A DNA stretch of 64,000 nucleotides from Eurosta solidaginis. Lineage: Eukaryota > Arthropoda > Insecta > Diptera > Tephritidae. A program made the position numbers and the translations under genes. The stretch lies in NCBI RefSeq assembly GCF_040869045.1, contig NC_090323.1, positions 168,972,083 to 169,036,082 on the forward strand, written 5' to 3'. Positions 63,837-64,000 of the stretch are shown one piece after another; the stretch's first letter is position 1; every line of letters begins with the position of its first letter. Under the pieces are notes generated by a model, which searched no databases, was not told the DNA's origin, and saw nothing but the letters and a program-made list of their open reading frames with translations.

Positions 63837-64000
63837 GAATTCAGTAGTGAAATTCACTAACCTTTTTAACCACATTTGCCATCGCTTTATTTGCGAATCG
63901 ATAACTATAACGATTTCGTTATTCAGTAACTATTTTTTATTGATATTTGTTTATCGACGATCAGCTGTGTTGTTAAATAAACGGCAAGTAAATTGGCTGC
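63837..64000. other. No feature recognised
   Basis: Contains AACTATAACGATTTCGTTAT-type short inverted sequence and ends in the window edge. Confidence 0.35.

Overview
This looks like a repeat-dominated piece of a higher-dipteran nuclear genome, most likely a tephritid-type fly. The inference rests on the GC-poor background, the errantivirus-type env with an AGT-type LTR start, the Penelope element, and several Helitron-related non-autonomous families built like Drosophila DINE/HINE elements (5' palindromic end, GTCY microsatellite, central tandem repeats, 3' hairpin). There are no bacterial features and no operons. Almost nothing can be assigned to a host gene: the best candidates are a two-exon fragment (48919-49505 and 51250-51426, phase-compatible splice sites) and a tiny signal-peptide-like first exon at 52138-52177.

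Layout. 0-10 kb: a 1.2-kb long-TIR element, the 3' end of an errantivirus with env, a 5'-truncated Penelope-like element carrying RT, GIY-YIG endonuclease and a hammerhead ribozyme, and degenerate periodic DNA split by a complete DINE-like family A element. 10-20 kb: a second long-TIR element holding Helitron helicase debris, two opposed LINE fragments, and an internally deleted Ty3/gypsy-type LTR element (16306-19715) with both LTRs and a 4-bp target duplication. 20-29 kb: a decayed hAT-like element interrupted by a DINE-like family B element, itself interrupted by a 1.75-kb cassette that recurs at 29.0 kb. 29-37 kb: a family A element whose central 129-bp repeats have grown to about 6 kb, with a 259-bp two-monomer higher-order period. 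37-48 kb: LINE fragments, MITEs, a family B element with about 150-bp central repeats, a tRNA-derived SINE, and a reverse family A element inserted beside or in a Helitron helicase pseudogene with a duplicated junction. 48-58 kb: the possible host exons, SINEs, several MITEs, and a LINE whose RT has lost the two Asp codons of the YADD motif. 58-64 kb: a 3.5-kb DNA transposon with about 440-bp TIRs and a two-exon transposase-like gene, nested in an old family A relative.

How the parts relate. The window is a record of nested insertions rather than of cooperating genes. Families A and B share the same kind of 3' terminus (hairpin followed by CCTTACTTG), which suggests one Helitron/Helentron machinery mobilised both; helicase remnants at 13.2 and 45.1 kb are traces of such machinery. 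The most interesting single object is the 58585-62118 transposon: its protein has a CxC-x6-CxC cluster, a DGRKD motif and a TDGE motif compatible with a DDE/RNase H-fold nuclease, a 73-bp intron, and only two nonsense codons. I could not assign it to a named superfamily. All identities come from reading the sequence and family knowledge; no database search was possible.
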